44,321 nucleotides of DNA from Bacillota bacterium (GTDB lineage Bacteria > Bacillota > Clostridia > Oscillospirales > Oscillospiraceae): the NCBI GenBank assembly GCA_022784505.1, contig JALFUQ010000077.1, positions 1 through 44,321 of the forward strand. Direction: 5' to 3'. This document shows positions 16,366 to 25,509 of the stretch, in pieces; position 1 is the stretch's first letter; the number at the start of each line of letters is the position of its first letter. The notes beneath the pieces were generated by a model. That model had not been told where the DNA came from. It did not search any database and worked only from the letters and a program-made list of their open reading frames with translations. The translations under genes were made by a program, and so were the position numbers.

Positions 16366-18172
16366 TACTTTGCTTGAAAAGGCCAATAATCTCCCGATGA
16401 AGCCCGGCGTGTACATCATGCTGGACTCATCGGGCGAAGTCATATATGTAGGTAAGGCAAAAAAACTCAAGAACCGTGTCACCAGCTACTTTAGAGGCAG
16501 CCATCTGCCAAAAGTCGCGGCGATGGTCGAGAAGGTCGAGGACTTCAATGTCATCGTTGTTGACTCGGAATTTGAGTCGCTTGTACTGGAAAACTCGCTT
16601 ATAAAGCAGCATCAGCCTCACTACAACATTCTTTTAAAGGACGACAAGGGCTACCCCTTTATAAAGCTCGATGTAAACTCGCAGTACCCGAGGTTCGATA
16701 TTGTCAATAAGCCGACCAAGGATGGAGCAAAATACTTCGGCCCCTACGGCGGCAGGAGCATGACGCGGCAGATAATCGATGTCATATCCAAGACTGTGGG
16801 ACTGCCCACCTGCGGCAAGAAGTTTCCCCGTGATATCGGCAAGGACAGGCCATGTCTTAACCACCATATGGGCAACTGCCGCGCATGGTGTCAGGGCAAC
16901 GGAACAGCAGGGGACTACCGAGCTTCCGTAAACGAAGCATGCCTTATCCTCGAGGGCAAAACTAAGGAACTGCTTGATGAGCTCAACGATCGCATGACGG
17001 AGACCGCAGAAGATCTGCGCTTTGAGCAGGCTGCTGAGCTTCGCGATCGCATTCGGGCGATAGATAGCCTTGCAAATAAACAGAAGGTTATTGCCACGGC
17101 CTTCGCCGACACCGATGCCGTCGGATTTAAGCGCGGCGCAAAGTGCTGCTTTGTAGTTTTGCATTTTAATGACGGCTCACTCACCGCAAAGGACTTTGAG
17201 CTCCTGCCAGAGCCCATTGAATCGGACGGCGAGGCTGTTTCGGCGCTTGTGCGGCAATACTATACCGCGAAGGGCAACTACCCCAAGACCGTTCTTCTGC
17301 CCTGCGAATGTGAGGACAGGGAGGAGCTGCAGCAGCTTTTCACCACGCTTGCCGGACGCAAGGTATCCGTCGAGGTGCCGCAAAGGGGCGAGAGAGCAAA
17401 GCTGTGCGAAAGAGCTAACCTCAACGCAGCTGAGGAAATACTGCGCTCGACGACTGCCGAACAGCGCAGAGCTGGAACGCTGCTGTGGCTGCAAAAGGCA
17501 CTGCGCCTGCCAGAGTACCCCAAACGCATCGAAGCCTTCGATGTTTCAAACCTCGGCGACACGGGCATAGTCGCCGCCATGACCGTCCACAAGGACGGCA
17601 AGCCCCTAAAACGTGATTACCGCAAGTTCAGAATTAAGGACATGGACATTCGGGACGACTATGCAAGCATGCGCCAAGCGGTCGGCCGTCGCTTTGCCCG
17701 ATATAAAAACGGCGACGAGAGGTTTAACAAGCTGCCGCAGCTGCTGCTCATCGACGGCGGCATAACCCACGCGCAGGCGGCAAAGGGCGTTCTTGACGAG
17801 CTTGGGCTCACCGTGCCGGTGTTCGGCATGGTAAAGGACGACCGCCACCGCACGAGAGCCTTGGTCACGCCCGAGGGGGAGGAGATAAGCATAAGCTCAA
17901 ACCAGGCGGTGTTCTCGTTTATCGGCAACATCCAGGAGGAGACCCACCGCTTTGCAATAGAATATCAGCGCTCCCTGCGAAACGAAAGCTTCGGCTCGCA
18001 GCTTTTGGATATAAAAGACGTTGGCGAAAAACGTAAGAACGAGCTTTTGAGGACATTCAAGACCATCAAAGCCATTAAATCGGCAAGCTACGACGAGCTA
18101 TGCGCCGTCGTGCCGAAGAATACGGCTCTTGCCGTGTACGAACATTATCACACCGGAGATGAAGAAACATGA
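16358..18172 (+). CDS. uvrC: Excinuclease ABC subunit C (UvrC)
   Basis: Makes the dual incisions in nucleotide excision repair once UvrB is loaded at damage. Residues 14-36 hold the GIY-YIG nuclease (PGVYIML, then VIYVGKAKKLKNR), about 200-235 the UVR motif that contacts UvrB, and the C-terminal half the RNase H-like nuclease (EAFDVSN, LLIDGG) plus a helix-hairpin-helix end (DVGEKRKNELL). The track start at 16307 is inside the permease gene; ATG 16358 has GAGGAAAAG in front and gives 604 aa, the normal length. Confidence 0.96.
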   Translation: MLDTLLEKANNLPMKPGVYIMLDSSGEVIYVGKAKKLKNRVTSYFRGSHLPKVAAMVEKVEDFNVIVVDSEFESLVLENSLIKQHQPHYNILLKDDKGYPFIKLDVNSQYPRFDIVNKPTKDGAKYFGPYGGRSMTRQIIDVISKTVGLPTCGKKFPRDIGKDRPCLNHHMGNCRAWCQGNGTAGDYRASVNEACLILEGKTKELLDELNDRMTETAEDLRFEQAAELRDRIRAIDSLANKQKVIATAFADTDAVGFKRGAKCCFVVLHFNDGSLTAKDFELLPEPIESDGEAVSALVRQYYTAKGNYPKTVLLPCECEDREELQQLFTTLAGRKVSVEVPQRGERAKLCERANLNAAEEILRSTTAEQRRAGTLLWLQKALRLPEYPKRIEAFDVSNLGDTGIVAAMTVHKDGKPLKRDYRKFRIKDMDIRDDYASMRQAVGRRFARYKNGDERFNKLPQLLLIDGGITHAQAAKGVLDELGLTVPVFGMVKDDRHRTRALVTPEGEEISISSNQAVFSFIGNIQEETHRFAIEYQRSLRNESFGSQLLDIKDVGEKRKNELLRTFKTIKAIKSASYDELCAVVPKNTALAVYEHYHTGDEET

Positions 18173-18711
18173 GAGTTATAAGCGGACTTGTCAGAGGCAA
18201 AAAGCTCAAGGAACCATCGGACTACAGCATAAGACCCACTACCGACATGGTAAAGGAAGCACTGTTTAACATCATTCAGTTTGACCTTGAGGGCAGAAAG
18301 GTACTCGACCTTTTTGCCGGCACGGGTCAACTCGGCATCGAGTGCCTGAGCCGCGGCGCAGCATCGGTGACCTTTGTCGACCAAAGCAAGGATTCCATCG
18401 CCATCGTGAAGCAGAATCTCAAGACCTGCGGCTTTGAAGCAAGAGTAGTGCAGGCAGATTCCATAAGCTTTCTTTCGAGAGGCGAAAAGTTTGATATCAT
18501 ACTTTTGGACCCCCCGTATGCAACAAACCTGCTTGATAAGGCGCTTGAGATCATCAATTCCGTTGACATATTGTCGGAAGGTGGTATAATTATGTGCGAA
18601 AGTGGGCGCGAAAAGCCTATGCCGGACATGGATAATCCTTATTTTAAGCGCAAGGAGTACAATTACGGTAAGGTTAAGCTCACCACCTACAGCAAGGAGA
18701 CAGACATATGA
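18169..18711 (+). CDS. rsmD: 16S rRNA (guanine966-N2)-methyltransferase RsmD
   Basis: A 180-aa Rossmann-fold methyltransferase that modifies G966 in the 30S subunit. The motifs are RVISG at the N-terminus, RPTTDMVKEALFNI, the SAM-binding LDLFAGTGQLGIE, and the catalytic DPPY. It is linked to uvrC and coaD by ATGA overlaps at both ends, and the rsmD-coaD pair is common in Firmicutes. GGAG lies 9 bases upstream. Confidence 0.95.
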   Translation: MRVISGLVRGKKLKEPSDYSIRPTTDMVKEALFNIIQFDLEGRKVLDLFAGTGQLGIECLSRGAASVTFVDQSKDSIAIVKQNLKTCGFEARVVQADSISFLSRGEKFDIILLDPPYATNLLDKALEIINSVDILSEGGIIMCESGREKPMPDMDNPYFKRKEYNYGKVKLTTYSKETDI

Positions 18712-19199
18712 GTCTTGCCATATGTCCGGGCAGCTTCGATCCTATAACGCTCGGACACCTTAATATCATCAGAAGATCGGCGCAGATCTTCGACAAGGTC
18801 ATCGTCTGCATAATGTTCAACTCCACTAAGACAATGCCGATGTTCACTATCGACGAGCGGGTGGAGATGGTGCAGAAGGTCGTCAAACGCTTTTCAAATG
18901 TTGAGGTCGCCACGTCTGATGGATTGCTTGCAGAGTATGCAAAGCAGTTTGATAAGCCCGTTATCGTAAAGGGTCTGAGGGCGGCATCTGACTTTGAATA
19001 TGAGTTTCAGATGAATCTTATAAACAAGAAGATAAACCCCGAGTTGGAGACCATGTTTCTGACCGCCAGTGAAAAATACACCTTCCTCAGCTCCTCGGTC
19101 GTCCGGGAAATGGCATCGTACGGTGCCGATCTCACAGGCTTCGTGCCGTATGAGATCATTGATGAAATAGAGAAAAAAGCTCAGTTATGGAGGCGTTAG
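18708..19199 (+). CDS. coaD: Pantetheine-phosphate adenylyltransferase (CoaD)
   Basis: Converts 4'-phosphopantetheine and ATP to dephospho-CoA and pyrophosphate, the penultimate step of coenzyme A synthesis. At 163 aa it has normal length. The nucleotidyltransferase motif GSFDPITLGH is at residues 8-17, KGLRAASDFEYE is the substrate-binding stretch, and the second motif is YTFLSSSVVRE. AAGGAG precedes ATG 18708. It overlaps rsmD by 4 bases. Confidence 0.97.
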   Translation: MSLAICPGSFDPITLGHLNIIRRSAQIFDKVIVCIMFNSTKTMPMFTIDERVEMVQKVVKRFSNVEVATSDGLLAEYAKQFDKPVIVKGLRAASDFEYEFQMNLINKKINPELETMFLTASEKYTFLSSSVVREMASYGADLTGFVPYEIIDEIEKKAQLWRR

Positions 19200-19200
19200 T

Positions 19201-19710
19201 ATGAACGAGAACAAAGTTGAAGTAATGGAACTCATCGAAAACCTTTATACCATGGTGTCCGAGGCATGGGGCGTACCCCTCGGCAACGATAAATGCATTG
19301 TTGAGCGTGAAGCGGTGCTTGAGATACTTAATGAGATAAAGACCCGCCTGCCTGTCGAGCTTTCCGAGGCAAAGCGCGTAGTCACCGCGAAGGACGAGTT
19401 TATCGGCAACGCAAAGCGCGAGGCTGAGTCCGTGCGTAAGAACGCAGAGGACAAGGCTCGTGAGCTTTTGGAGGAGCAGGAGATTGTCAAGAGAGCAAAC
19501 GCACTCAGCGCTCAGCTGGTTAACGATGCCGAGTTTAAATCCAAGGAGCTTCGCCGTGTTGCAAGCGAGTATGTTGATGACATTCTCCGCCGCACGGAAG
19601 AGACCGTCGGCGCTGCTCTGCGCTCCATAAACGAATCCAGAGCAAGCTTCAGGAACCTCGCAGGTGCAGCAAATGCCGAAGCTGTGCCCGAGGAAGAGAC
19701 AGAAGAATAA
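19201..19710 (+). CDS. Coiled-coil protein, ATP synthase subunit B/E-like, 169 aa
   Basis: A highly charged protein of mostly Ala, Glu, Lys and Arg. Residues about 50-150 look like one long amphipathic coiled coil (AKREAESVRKNAEDKARELLEEQE). The tail is acidic (PEEETEE). Automatic annotation often calls such proteins ATP synthase subunit B/E-like or DivIVA-like, but no membrane anchor or catalytic motif is seen. It follows coaD by one base with GGAGG upstream, so it is in the coaD operon. Function unknown; a structural or scaffold role is only a guess. Confidence 0.7.
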   Translation: MNENKVEVMELIENLYTMVSEAWGVPLGNDKCIVEREAVLEILNEIKTRLPVELSEAKRVVTAKDEFIGNAKREAESVRKNAEDKARELLEEQEIVKRANALSAQLVNDAEFKSKELRRVASEYVDDILRRTEETVGAALRSINESRASFRNLAGAANAEAVPEEETEE

Positions 19711-19722
19711 TTGAATTTTCGA

Positions 19723-19759
19723 TAAGCTTCACGGTCAAAAACCGTGGAGCTTATTTTTT
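19723..19759 (+). terminator. Strong rho-independent terminator
   Basis: TAAGCTTCACGGT (19723-19735) pairs with ACCGTGGAGCTTA (19741-19753), giving 13 bp with one U:G pair and a 5-base loop. TTTTTT follows at 19754-19759. It closes the permease-uvrC-rsmD-coaD operon and separates it from the dcw cluster. Confidence 0.9.
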
Positions 19760-19783
19760 GTATGTAAATAACTGAAAAAGTGC

Positions 19784-19812
19784 TTGCAATTTAGACAGAT
19801 AGCTTCTATAAT
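19784..19812 (+). promoter_or_regulatory. Main promoter of the division/cell wall cluster
   Basis: TTGCAA (19784-19789), a 17-base spacer and a perfect TATAAT (19807-19812). The TTG at 19784 that the ORF track uses as the mraZ start is the first part of this -35 element. Transcription should begin near 19819, at the start of the MraZ-type repeats. Confidence 0.88.
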
Positions 19813-19819
19813 TAAAACC

Positions 19820-19845
19820 ACGGTGGTGGAAAGTGGTGCAAAGTG
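19820..19845 (+). promoter_or_regulatory. MraZ-type operator: repeats in 10-base phase
   Basis: ACGGTG (19820), AAAGTG (19830) and AAAGTG (19840) occur at exact 10-base spacing, just downstream of the -10 element. MraZ represses its own operon by binding short tandem repeats of this type (AAAGTG(T/G) in mollicutes, TGGG(N) in E. coli; published for those organisms). The first repeat is degenerate. Autoregulation here is inferred. Confidence 0.7.
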
Positions 19846-19879
19846 CATCGAAAACCCACGAATTTTGGAGGTGAAGGGC

Positions 19880-20296
19880 TTGACAGGCGAATATAAGCAT
19901 ACTCTCGACTCAAAAGGCAGGCTCTTTATCCCTGCTAAGCTCCGTGAAGAGCTGGGCGATGTGTTCTATATAACCCTATCGATGGACAAGTGTATCTCGG
20001 CCTACAGCGCCGAAAGCTGGAAGGCATTTTCAGATAAGGTCAACGAGATGAGCTATGTCAAGCAGCGCAAAATGCGCCCGCTGTTTGCATATGCTGCAAA
20101 GTGCGAGCTTGACAATCAGGGCAGAACGCTTATTCCGGCGCACCTGCGTGATTATGCCGGACTTACAAAGAATGTGACGGTCGTCGGCTGCAACAACCAT
20201 GCCGAGATATGGGATGAGGAAAGCTGGCAGAGCGTCCACGATGCCGAAATCAGCTCGGAGAATATAGCCTCTGTCATGGAGGAACTGGAGTTTTAA
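19880..20296 (+). CDS. mraZ: Transcriptional regulator MraZ
   Basis: A 138-aa protein of two AbrB-like SpoVT/MraZ repeats (GEYKHTLDSKGRLFIPAKLRE and CELDNQGRTLIPAHLR). It is the DNA-binding repressor of the dcw operon and forms ring-shaped oligomers. I place the start at TTG 19880, with GGAGGTG six bases upstream; family proteins start one or two residues before GEY. The track's start at 19784 lies in the promoter. GTG 19871 is an alternative that lies within the ribosome binding site. rsmH follows directly. Confidence 0.93.
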   Translation: MTGEYKHTLDSKGRLFIPAKLREELGDVFYITLSMDKCISAYSAESWKAFSDKVNEMSYVKQRKMRPLFAYAAKCELDNQGRTLIPAHLRDYAGLTKNVTVVGCNNHAEIWDEESWQSVHDAEISSENIASVMEELEF

Positions 20297-21232
20297 ATGG
20301 ACAAGCCTAAGCATATATCCGTCCTTTTGGACGAATGTATTGAAAATTTAAATATAAAGCCCGACGGCATATATGTCGACGGCACCCTGGGTCTTGGCGG
20401 CCATTCCGAGCAGATACTAAAACGGCTCACGACAGGAAGACTCATAGGCATCGACCGTGACGAAACGGCGATACAGCGCACCGGCGAACGCTTAAAGGCT
20501 TATGCCGATAAAATGACGCTCGTACACGGTAACTTCTGCGACGTAGCGCAGATATTAGATGAACTCTGCGTAGATGCTGTTGACGGCATGTTGTTTGACC
20601 TCGGTGTGTCTTCTCCTCAGCTGGATGAGTCCGAGCGAGGCTTTTCGTATATGAACGATGCGCCGCTTGATATGCGTATGGATAATACGAGCGCTCTGAC
20701 AGCGTGGAATGTCGTAAACGAATGGCCGGAGGATGAGCTTGTGCGCATTCTACGCGATTACGGCGAGGAGCGCTTTGCTCGCCGCATTGCATCAAGGATC
20801 GTCGAGCGCAGGGCAGATAAGCCCGTTGAAACGACGCTCGAGCTTGTGGATATAATCAAATCCGCCATGCCCGCCGCGGCACTCAGAGAAAAGCAGCACC
20901 CGGCAAAGCGCAGCTTCCAGGCGATAAGGATCGCTGTCAACGACGAGCTTGGAGCGGTCGAGCAGATGATGCGTACCGCGCCTGATAAATTAAAGATAGG
21001 CGGCAGACTTTGCGTCATAAGCTTCCATTCGCTTGAGGACAGGATAGTCAAAACCTCGATAGCGGCCCGTGAAAACGGCTGCACCTGCCCGCGGGAAGCT
21101 CCGATATGCGTCTGCGGCTTTGTAAAAACCCTAAAAAGCGTACATAGAAAACCCGTTTTGCCGAGTGAGGATGAGCTGAAAAATAACCCGAGAGCAAGAA
21201 GCGCAAAGCTGCGTGTTGCGGAGAGAGTGTAG
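20297..21232 (+). CDS. rsmH: 16S rRNA (cytosine1402-N4)-methyltransferase RsmH
   Basis: A 311-aa SAM-dependent methyltransferase (formerly MraW) acting on C1402 in the 30S decoding centre. Conserved blocks are HISVLLDE at the N-terminus, YVDGTLGLGGHSE for SAM binding, FDLGVSSPQLD, RGFSY with PLDMRM, and the C-terminal NPRARSAKLRVAER. Length and start are normal, and the ATG directly follows the mraZ stop. Its place second in the dcw cluster is universal. Confidence 0.97.
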   Translation: MDKPKHISVLLDECIENLNIKPDGIYVDGTLGLGGHSEQILKRLTTGRLIGIDRDETAIQRTGERLKAYADKMTLVHGNFCDVAQILDELCVDAVDGMLFDLGVSSPQLDESERGFSYMNDAPLDMRMDNTSALTAWNVVNEWPEDELVRILRDYGEERFARRIASRIVERRADKPVETTLELVDIIKSAMPAAALREKQHPAKRSFQAIRIAVNDELGAVEQMMRTAPDKLKIGGRLCVISFHSLEDRIVKTSIAARENGCTCPREAPICVCGFVKTLKSVHRKPVLPSEDELKNNPRARSAKLRVAERV

Positions 21233-21240
21233 GCTCATTT

Positions 21241-21645
21241 ATGGCAAAGTCAAGCGAGATATCCGAATTTCAGTACGAATACAGCAAGATAAGCACCTCA
21301 ACGCCCGTTAAGCACCGAAAGCGAAGAAGCATAAAAGGGCTTATAGCGACCCTTATGATATGCGCCATGTCGCTTGCGGCAGCGGGGCTCATGATAAAGG
21401 GATTGTTCGTGCGGATAGAGCTTGCCGAGCAAAGCGACAAGATAACCGCCGCCAAACAGGAACTGAGGCGGATCGAGGAGGAAAATCGCAGGCTCAGAAT
21501 AGAATACGAAACGAAGATAGACCTTGACGAGATTGAGGACTACGCAAAAAATATCCTTGGCATGCAACGTGCCGGCGAGAGCCGGACAGAAAAGATAGAC
21601 ACCGATACTCAGGACAAGGCGATATTGATTGAGCGGATAAGTTGA
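21241..21645 (+). CDS. ftsL: FtsL/DivIC-like septum formation protein
   Basis: A 134-aa bitopic membrane protein. Residues 1-32 form a basic cytoplasmic tail (KHRKRRSIKG), about 33-55 a transmembrane helix, and about 60-92 a short extracytoplasmic coiled coil (AAKQELRRIEEENRRL). FtsL joins DivIC and FtsQ/DivIB in the complex that activates septal synthesis. Sequence identity in this family is low, so the call rests mainly on architecture and position between rsmH and the septal PBP. Confidence 0.82.
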   Translation: MAKSSEISEFQYEYSKISTSTPVKHRKRRSIKGLIATLMICAMSLAAAGLMIKGLFVRIELAEQSDKITAAKQELRRIEEENRRLRIEYETKIDLDEIEDYAKNILGMQRAGESRTEKIDTDTQDKAILIERIS

Positions 21646-21708
21646 GCATATTTTTTGGCGTGCCGGTATAGTATGTCTGTAGACAAACCACGGCGCAAAG
21701 GAGCAATC

Positions 21709-24039
21709 ATGCAAAAATCGCAAAAAACCGATGATCTTAGCCGCAGTCCGAACAGAACGATGCTCCGCCGCACACTTTTCCTGATGGCAGTGTGCGGCAT
21801 ACTTGCATTTTTGGCGCTTGCCGCAAGACTGTACATTCTACAGATACGCGATCACGAGAAATATGAGGATCTGGCCATAAGCCAGCAGCTGCGCGAGACG
21901 GGTGCGTCTGCGTCCAGAGGCACGATATACGACAAGAACATGAATGTTCTGGCGATGAGCGCAAATGTCGATAATGTGTACCTCAGTCCGGCTGAAATTA
22001 AAATGTACGGCGAGAATCCGCAGTTTATCGCAAAAAACCTTGCCGAGATACTGGATCTTGACTATGAGACCGTCCTTAAAAAGACGGAGAACACCGGCTC
22101 ATGGTATGTGACCGTTGCAAAAAAGCTTGAGCCCGAGCTTGCCGACAAGGTGCGGCAATTCAAAAAGGACAACAACCTCAAGGGCGTGCGCCTTGAAAGC
22201 GACACGAAGCGCTATTACCCATATTCGTCGCTTGCCTGCCATGTGATAGGCTTTGTCGGCACGGATAATATCGGCCTTGATGGTGTTGAAGCGCAGTATA
22301 ATAGTGCCCTATGCGGAACTGACGGCAAATACATGCGTGCTACAAACGCATATGGAACAGACCTTCTGTTCAACCAGTTTGAAGGCTACTACGGAGCCAA
22401 AAACGGCTGCGATGTCGTGACTACCATCGACATGAGCATACAGCACTATGTCGAAAAGACGCTTAATCAGGCAGTCAAGGATTACGACATCAAAAACGGT
22501 GCGGGCGCAATCGTAATGGATGTCAACACCGGCAAGATACTTGCTATGGCATCCCTGGGAGGGTATGACCTTAACAACTTTCTTGATGTCAGCGACGAGG
22601 CAAAAAGCATGATAGGCAATGCCTCCACCGAGGAGGAGAAAAATCAGCTTCTCGCCGATGCCCAGCGCCTGCAATGGCGTAATAAGACCCTGTCTGACAC
22701 CTACGAGCCCGGCTCGACATTTAAAATAATCACCCTTTCCATGGCGCTCGAAGAGGGTGTAGTCAGCCTTGATGATAATTTCGGCTGCGGCGGCAGCGTG
22801 CAGGTTCAGGGCAGAACAGCCCCCGTGCGCTGCTGGAAGACCACCGGCCACGGCGGCCAAACGCTCACGCAGGCCGTACAGCACTCGTGCAATGTCGCGT
22901 TTGTCAACATCGGAATGCGCGTCGGCGCGGAGAAGTTTTATAAATACTGCGATGCCTTCGGCTTTTTAAATCTCACGGATGACAGCACCGAGCAGCTGAC
23001 CGCCAAGACCGGCATAGACCTTGGCGGCGAAAGCGGCAGCATCTGGTGGAGCAGGGATGTCTTTTGCAGCGAGAAAAATAAATCTCAGCTTGCGGCAGCT
23101 TCTTTCGGCCAGACATTCACCATAACCCCTTTGCAGCTTATTACCGCAGTCAGCGCCTGCGTCAACGGCGGCAACCTCATGCAACCGTATGTTGTAGAAA
23201 GTTTACTGGACGAAGACGGCAATGCGGTGTATAATCGAAAGCCGACGGTCGTTAGACGGGTCATAAGCGAGGAAACGAGCAAGACCGTATGCGGCATCCT
23301 CGAGCAGGTCGTCGGCGATAATAAAGAGGGAACCGGCAGAAATGCAGCCGTCCCGGGCTATCGCATAGGTGGCAAGACCGGCACCTCCGAAAAGGTCAGC
23401 CTTGAGGCGCAGACCGGCAAAAAGGATTACATCGTCTCATTTATTGGCTTTGCGCCTGCCGACGATCCGCAGATTGCGGTGCTCGTCATGCTTGACTCGC
23501 CAAGCAACGAGTCCGGCATATACATAAGCGGCGGTCAGATGGCAGCGCCCACCGTGGGCAAAATGTTTGCCGACATCCTGCCGTATATGGGTATCGAGCC
23601 GCAGTATGACTTCGACGAGCTTAAAAAGATCGACAAGGCAGTGCCAAATGTCACGGGATTGAGCCTGCAGGATGCGGAAAAGAAGCTCAATGACGCAGGC
23701 TTTGCAGTCAGAAAGTTCGGCGACGGCGGCAACATAACCTCCCAGCTTCCGGCGGCAAGCTCCGTCATAGCCGACGGTAGCACGGTGATAATCTACGCCG
23801 ACGCGGAGCCGTCATCTGCTACCGAGACTATGCCTGATATAACTAACATGAGCTATAACGAGGCCAGGCAGACCCTGAGCAGCTACGGCCTGTTTATAAA
23901 AACAAGCTCGGCGATAACGAACCCCGAAACGCAGCGCATTTCGTCGCAGTCAGTCAAGAAGGGAGCGTCCGTCAAGCACGGTACTATTGTGGAAGTTACA
24001 TTTGTTTCGAGCGATGACTCCATACTCGGAAGATACTGA
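21709..24039 (+). CDS. Class B penicillin-binding protein with two PASTA domains (FtsI/PBP2B/SpoVD type)
   Basis: A peptidoglycan DD-transpeptidase for septal or spore cross-linking. With start ATG 21709 (AAAGGAG upstream) it has 776 aa: transmembrane helix at 21-45, dimerisation domain with RGTIYD, catalytic domain with Ser336 in STFK, SCN at 393-395 and KTGTS at 556-560, then two C-terminal PASTA repeats from about 646 (VPNVTGLS) and 710 (MPDITNMS). SpoVD and PBP2B share this layout and only one such gene lies in the cluster, so I do not choose a symbol. The track start at 21655 has no ribosome binding site. Confidence 0.93.
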   Translation: MQKSQKTDDLSRSPNRTMLRRTLFLMAVCGILAFLALAARLYILQIRDHEKYEDLAISQQLRETGASASRGTIYDKNMNVLAMSANVDNVYLSPAEIKMYGENPQFIAKNLAEILDLDYETVLKKTENTGSWYVTVAKKLEPELADKVRQFKKDNNLKGVRLESDTKRYYPYSSLACHVIGFVGTDNIGLDGVEAQYNSALCGTDGKYMRATNAYGTDLLFNQFEGYYGAKNGCDVVTTIDMSIQHYVEKTLNQAVKDYDIKNGAGAIVMDVNTGKILAMASLGGYDLNNFLDVSDEAKSMIGNASTEEEKNQLLADAQRLQWRNKTLSDTYEPGSTFKIITLSMALEEGVVSLDDNFGCGGSVQVQGRTAPVRCWKTTGHGGQTLTQAVQHSCNVAFVNIGMRVGAEKFYKYCDAFGFLNLTDDSTEQLTAKTGIDLGGESGSIWWSRDVFCSEKNKSQLAAASFGQTFTITPLQLITAVSACVNGGNLMQPYVVESLLDEDGNAVYNRKPTVVRRVISEETSKTVCGILEQVVGDNKEGTGRNAAVPGYRIGGKTGTSEKVSLEAQTGKKDYIVSFIGFAPADDPQIAVLVMLDSPSNESGIYISGGQMAAPTVGKMFADILPYMGIEPQYDFDELKKIDKAVPNVTGLSLQDAEKKLNDAGFAVRKFGDGGNITSQLPAASSVIADGSTVIIYADAEPSSATETMPDITNMSYNEARQTLSSYGLFIKTSSAITNPETQRISSQSVKKGASVKHGTIVEVTFVSSDDSILGRY

Positions 24040-24054
24040 AACAGAGGATATAAT

Positions 24055-25509
24055 ATGAAGCTGAAAGAACTTTTAAAGGACATTGAGTTCGTTGAACTGA
24101 CAGCGTCACCCGACGCTGAAATAGGCGGCATAAGCTATGACTCGCGCAAAACAAAGCCGAACGACGCCTTTGTCGCGATAGCGGGCTATGCATTTGACGG
24201 CCACACTTACATCCGATCGGCGGCCGAAAACGGCGCTGCGGTGATCATATGCGAAAGAAAGCCGCAGATAGACATTCCCTATGTCATGGTCAAAGACTGC
24301 CGCTATGCGCTGGCGATATTGAGCCGAAACTTCTTCGGTGATCCCGCCTCGGAGATGACTGTCATCGGCATAACCGGCACGAACGGCAAGACCACGACGA
24401 CCTATCTTCTCAAGCACCTGCTCGAAGCGAAGCTCGATGCAAAGGTCGGCCTTGTCGGAACGAACGGCAACATGATAGGTGACAAGTTTATCCACACCGA
24501 GCGCACGACGCCCGAAAGCTATGAGCTCCAGCGGCTTTTCCGTGAGATGGCGGACGCCGGCTGCACCCATGTCGTCATGGAGGTGTCCTCGCACTCGCTC
24601 GTTTTAAACCGTGTTGCTGGCATACACTTCGCCGTGGGCGCGTTTACAAACCTCACGCAGGATCATCTCGATTTTCACCACACGATGGAGGAATATGCAA
24701 AGGCAAAGGCAAAGCTGTTTACCATGTGCGATGTCGGCTGCATCAATGTTGACGATAAGTGGCACAATGTCATGCTCGAGCACGCAAGCTGCAGGATGTT
24801 TACCTATTCTGCTGAACACAATGCGGCGACACTCGTTGCTAAGGATATCCGCCTTTCCGCTTCCGGTGTTAAGTTCTGCGCCGTGACGGAAAAAGCGCTT
24901 GCGCATGTAAAGCTTGCCATCCCCGGCAAATTCTCCGTTTACAACGCTCTGGGCGTTATCGCTATCGGCCTTGCGATCGGCATAAGCCTTGATGATTGCG
25001 CTGATGCTATAGGCAGCGCAAAGGGCGTAAAGGGCAGGATGGAGGTCGTTCCGACAGACGGAGACTACACCATAGTCATCGACTATGCCCACACGCCGGA
25101 CGCTCTCGAAAACGCTCTCAAGGCACTGCACATGGGCGAAAATGGCAGACTTGTCGTGCTCTTTGGCTGCGGCGGCGACCGCGACAGGACAAAGCGCCCC
25201 ATCATGGGTGCGATAGCGGCCGACAACGCCGATTTTGTCATCGTAACAAGCGATAATCCCCGAACCGAGGATCCGCAGGAGATAATAAATGAGATAGTTG
25301 CGGGCATAAAAGGTCGGAAAAACCGGTACAAAGTCATATGCGACCGTGTTGAGGCAATAAAATGGGCGATTGACAACCATATGCCCGATGATGTAATATT
25401 GCTTGCCGGCAAGGGCCATGAGGATTATCAGGAAGTCGGCCACGAAAAGCACCACATGGACGAAAGAGAGATCGTTGCAGAACATATAGAGAAGAGGAAA
25501 AACAGATGA
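24055..25509 (+). CDS. murE: UDP-MurNAc-L-Ala-D-Glu:meso-diaminopimelate ligase (MurE)
   Basis: Adds the third residue of the peptidoglycan stem peptide. It is a 484-aa Mur ligase with the ATP-binding GITGTNGKTTTT at about 103-114, a carbamylated-lysine region, DYAHTPDALE, and the substrate-selecting motif DNPR (in SDNPRTEDP). DNPR is associated with meso-DAP rather than lysine, so DAP-type peptidoglycan is predicted. AGAGG is 7 bases upstream. Unusually, murF does not follow; mraY overlaps by four bases instead. Confidence 0.95.
   Translation: MKLKELLKDIEFVELTASPDAEIGGISYDSRKTKPNDAFVAIAGYAFDGHTYIRSAAENGAAVIICERKPQIDIPYVMVKDCRYALAILSRNFFGDPASEMTVIGITGTNGKTTTTYLLKHLLEAKLDAKVGLVGTNGNMIGDKFIHTERTTPESYELQRLFREMADAGCTHVVMEVSSHSLVLNRVAGIHFAVGAFTNLTQDHLDFHHTMEEYAKAKAKLFTMCDVGCINVDDKWHNVMLEHASCRMFTYSAEHNAATLVAKDIRLSASGVKFCAVTEKALAHVKLAIPGKFSVYNALGVIAIGLAIGISLDDCADAIGSAKGVKGRMEVVPTDGDYTIVIDYAHTPDALENALKALHMGENGRLVVLFGCGGDRDRTKRPIMGAIAADNADFVIVTSDNPRTEDPQEIINEIVAGIKGRKNRYKVICDRVEAIKWAIDNHMPDDVILLAGKGHEDYQEVGHEKHHMDEREIVAEHIEKRKNR

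Noticed and set aside
21642-21672. TTGAGC and TATAGT before the PBP gene as a promoter
   Set aside because: The spacer is 19 bases and the -35 is poor; the gene is only 63 bases after ftsL and can be served by the dcw promoter.
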